Shown piece after piece: positions 24,559 through 25,116 of a stretch of DNA of 25,116 nucleotides (the stretch's first letter is position 1; each line of letters starts with the position of its first letter). The stretch covers positions 1 to 25,116 of the forward strand of contig CANRDH010000006.1 in NCBI GenBank assembly GCA_947629295.1. The letters run 5' to 3'. The DNA comes from an uncultured Clostridia bacterium. Lineage in GTDB: Bacteria; Bacillota; Clostridia; Oscillospirales; Acutalibacteraceae. Under the pieces are notes generated by a model. It worked only from the letters and a program-made list of their open reading frames with translations. It had not been told where the DNA came from and ran no database searches. Position numbers and translations under genes: made by a program.

Positions 24559-25116
24559 TCAATACATTCCGCCCATGCCAGGATCTCCCGGAGCCGGCGG
24601 AGGTGTAGGTTCCTTTATGTCTGCAACCAGAGATTCCGTTGTGAGTACCATGCTTGCAACGGATGCTGCATTCTGGAGTGCCGAACGTGTTACCTTTGTC
24701 GGGTCAACAATACCGTTATCGAGCATATCCATATATTCCTCTGTGAGTGCGTTGAAGCCATAGCCCTTTTTGCCTGAAGATACAATCTTATCAACTATGA
24801 CAGAGCCTTCAAGACCTGCATTTGCCGCAATCTGACGTACCGGCTCCTCAAGTGCCTTGAGTACAATCTTTGCACCCGTCTTTTCATCACCCTCAAGTGT
24901 TTCAACAAGGGCGGAAACAGAATCGAGCGTATTGAGCAGAGCTGTGCCGCCGCCTGCTACGATACCCTCCTCAACTGCTGCCTTTGTAGCTGCAAGAGCA
25001 TCCTCAATACGGAGCTTTTTCTCTTTCATCTCGATTTCGGTAGCCGCACCGACCTTGATAACTGCAACACCGCCTGCAAGCTTTGCAAGACGCTCCTGAA
25101 GCTTCTCTCTGTCAAA
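24559..25116 (-). CDS. groL: Chaperonin GroEL (60 kDa), C-terminal part, cut by window edge
   Basis: The last 185 residues of GroEL, the ATP-driven folding chamber subunit; the frame is open to base 25116 and the start lies outside the window. The fragment begins FDREKLQERLAKLAGGVAVI and continues through GAATEIEMKEKK, the GIVAGGGTALL loop of the equatorial domain, and YGFNALTEEYMDM to a shortened Gly/Met tail (PGDPGMGGMY). It covers the end of the intermediate domain and the C-terminal equatorial domain. groS would be expected upstream, outside the window. Confidence 0.97.
   Translation of the reverse strand, partial: FDREKLQERLAKLAGGVAVIKVGAATEIEMKEKKLRIEDALAATKAAVEEGIVAGGGTALLNTLDSVSALVETLEGDEKTGAKIVLKALEEPVRQIAANAGLEGSVIVDKIVSSGKKGYGFNALTEEYMDMLDNGIVDPTKVTRSALQNAASVASMVLTTESLVADIKEPTPPPAPGDPGMGGMY

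Overview
The window reads as a chromosomal stretch of a low-GC Gram-positive anaerobe of class Clostridia, most like the Oscillospiraceae/Ruminococcaceae (Ruminococcus or Eubacterium siraeum type). The reasons are AT-rich DNA, strong AGGAGG-type ribosome sites, sigma-A-like promoters with 17-base spacers, a T-box leader on tyrS, LytR-CpsA-Psr wall proteins, a small DUF6472-type protein and a zinc-ribbon/PASTA kinase-like protein. The genus is inference; no rRNA or other marker is present. I see no insertion sequence, phage, CRISPR array or tRNA gene.

Layout. (a) 1-5208, minus strand: sbcD-sbcC DNA-end nuclease pair, and a small Cys-rich protein followed by a DUF368 membrane transporter. (b) 5361-8637, plus strand: a YfbR-type 5'-deoxynucleotidase, then two LCP wall-polymer ligases separated by a hairpin terminator that abuts the second ribosome site. 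(c) 8722-11536, minus strand: two adjacent COG0523/CobW-type GTPases (one His-rich with CxCC, one fused to a YcgQ/DUF1980-like tail), and a histidine phosphatase. (d) 11734-12429, plus: an XRE regulator. (e) 12509-14143, minus: a membrane PASTA protein whose kinase domain has lost its catalytic residues. (f) 14569-15183, plus: a 4'-phosphopantetheinyl transferase. (g) 15184-18609, minus: a HAD phosphatase behind a very large MORN-repeat protein. (h) 18969-24385, minus: a family-2 glycosyltransferase with its own promoter, and upstream of it the tyrS-nusB-(TsaD-like)-glmM operon under a tyrosine T-box. (i) 24559-25116, minus: the 3' end of groL, cut by the window edge.

Most of the window is housekeeping (translation, chaperone, DNA repair, envelope building). 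Envelope themes recur: DUF368 lipid-carrier recycling, two LCP ligases, the PASTA protein, GlmM and a glycosyltransferase. The least explained parts are the PASTA pseudokinase, the unequal GTPase pair, the MORN protein/HAD pair, and the placing of the essential cell-wall gene glmM downstream of a tyrosine-sensing riboswitch.
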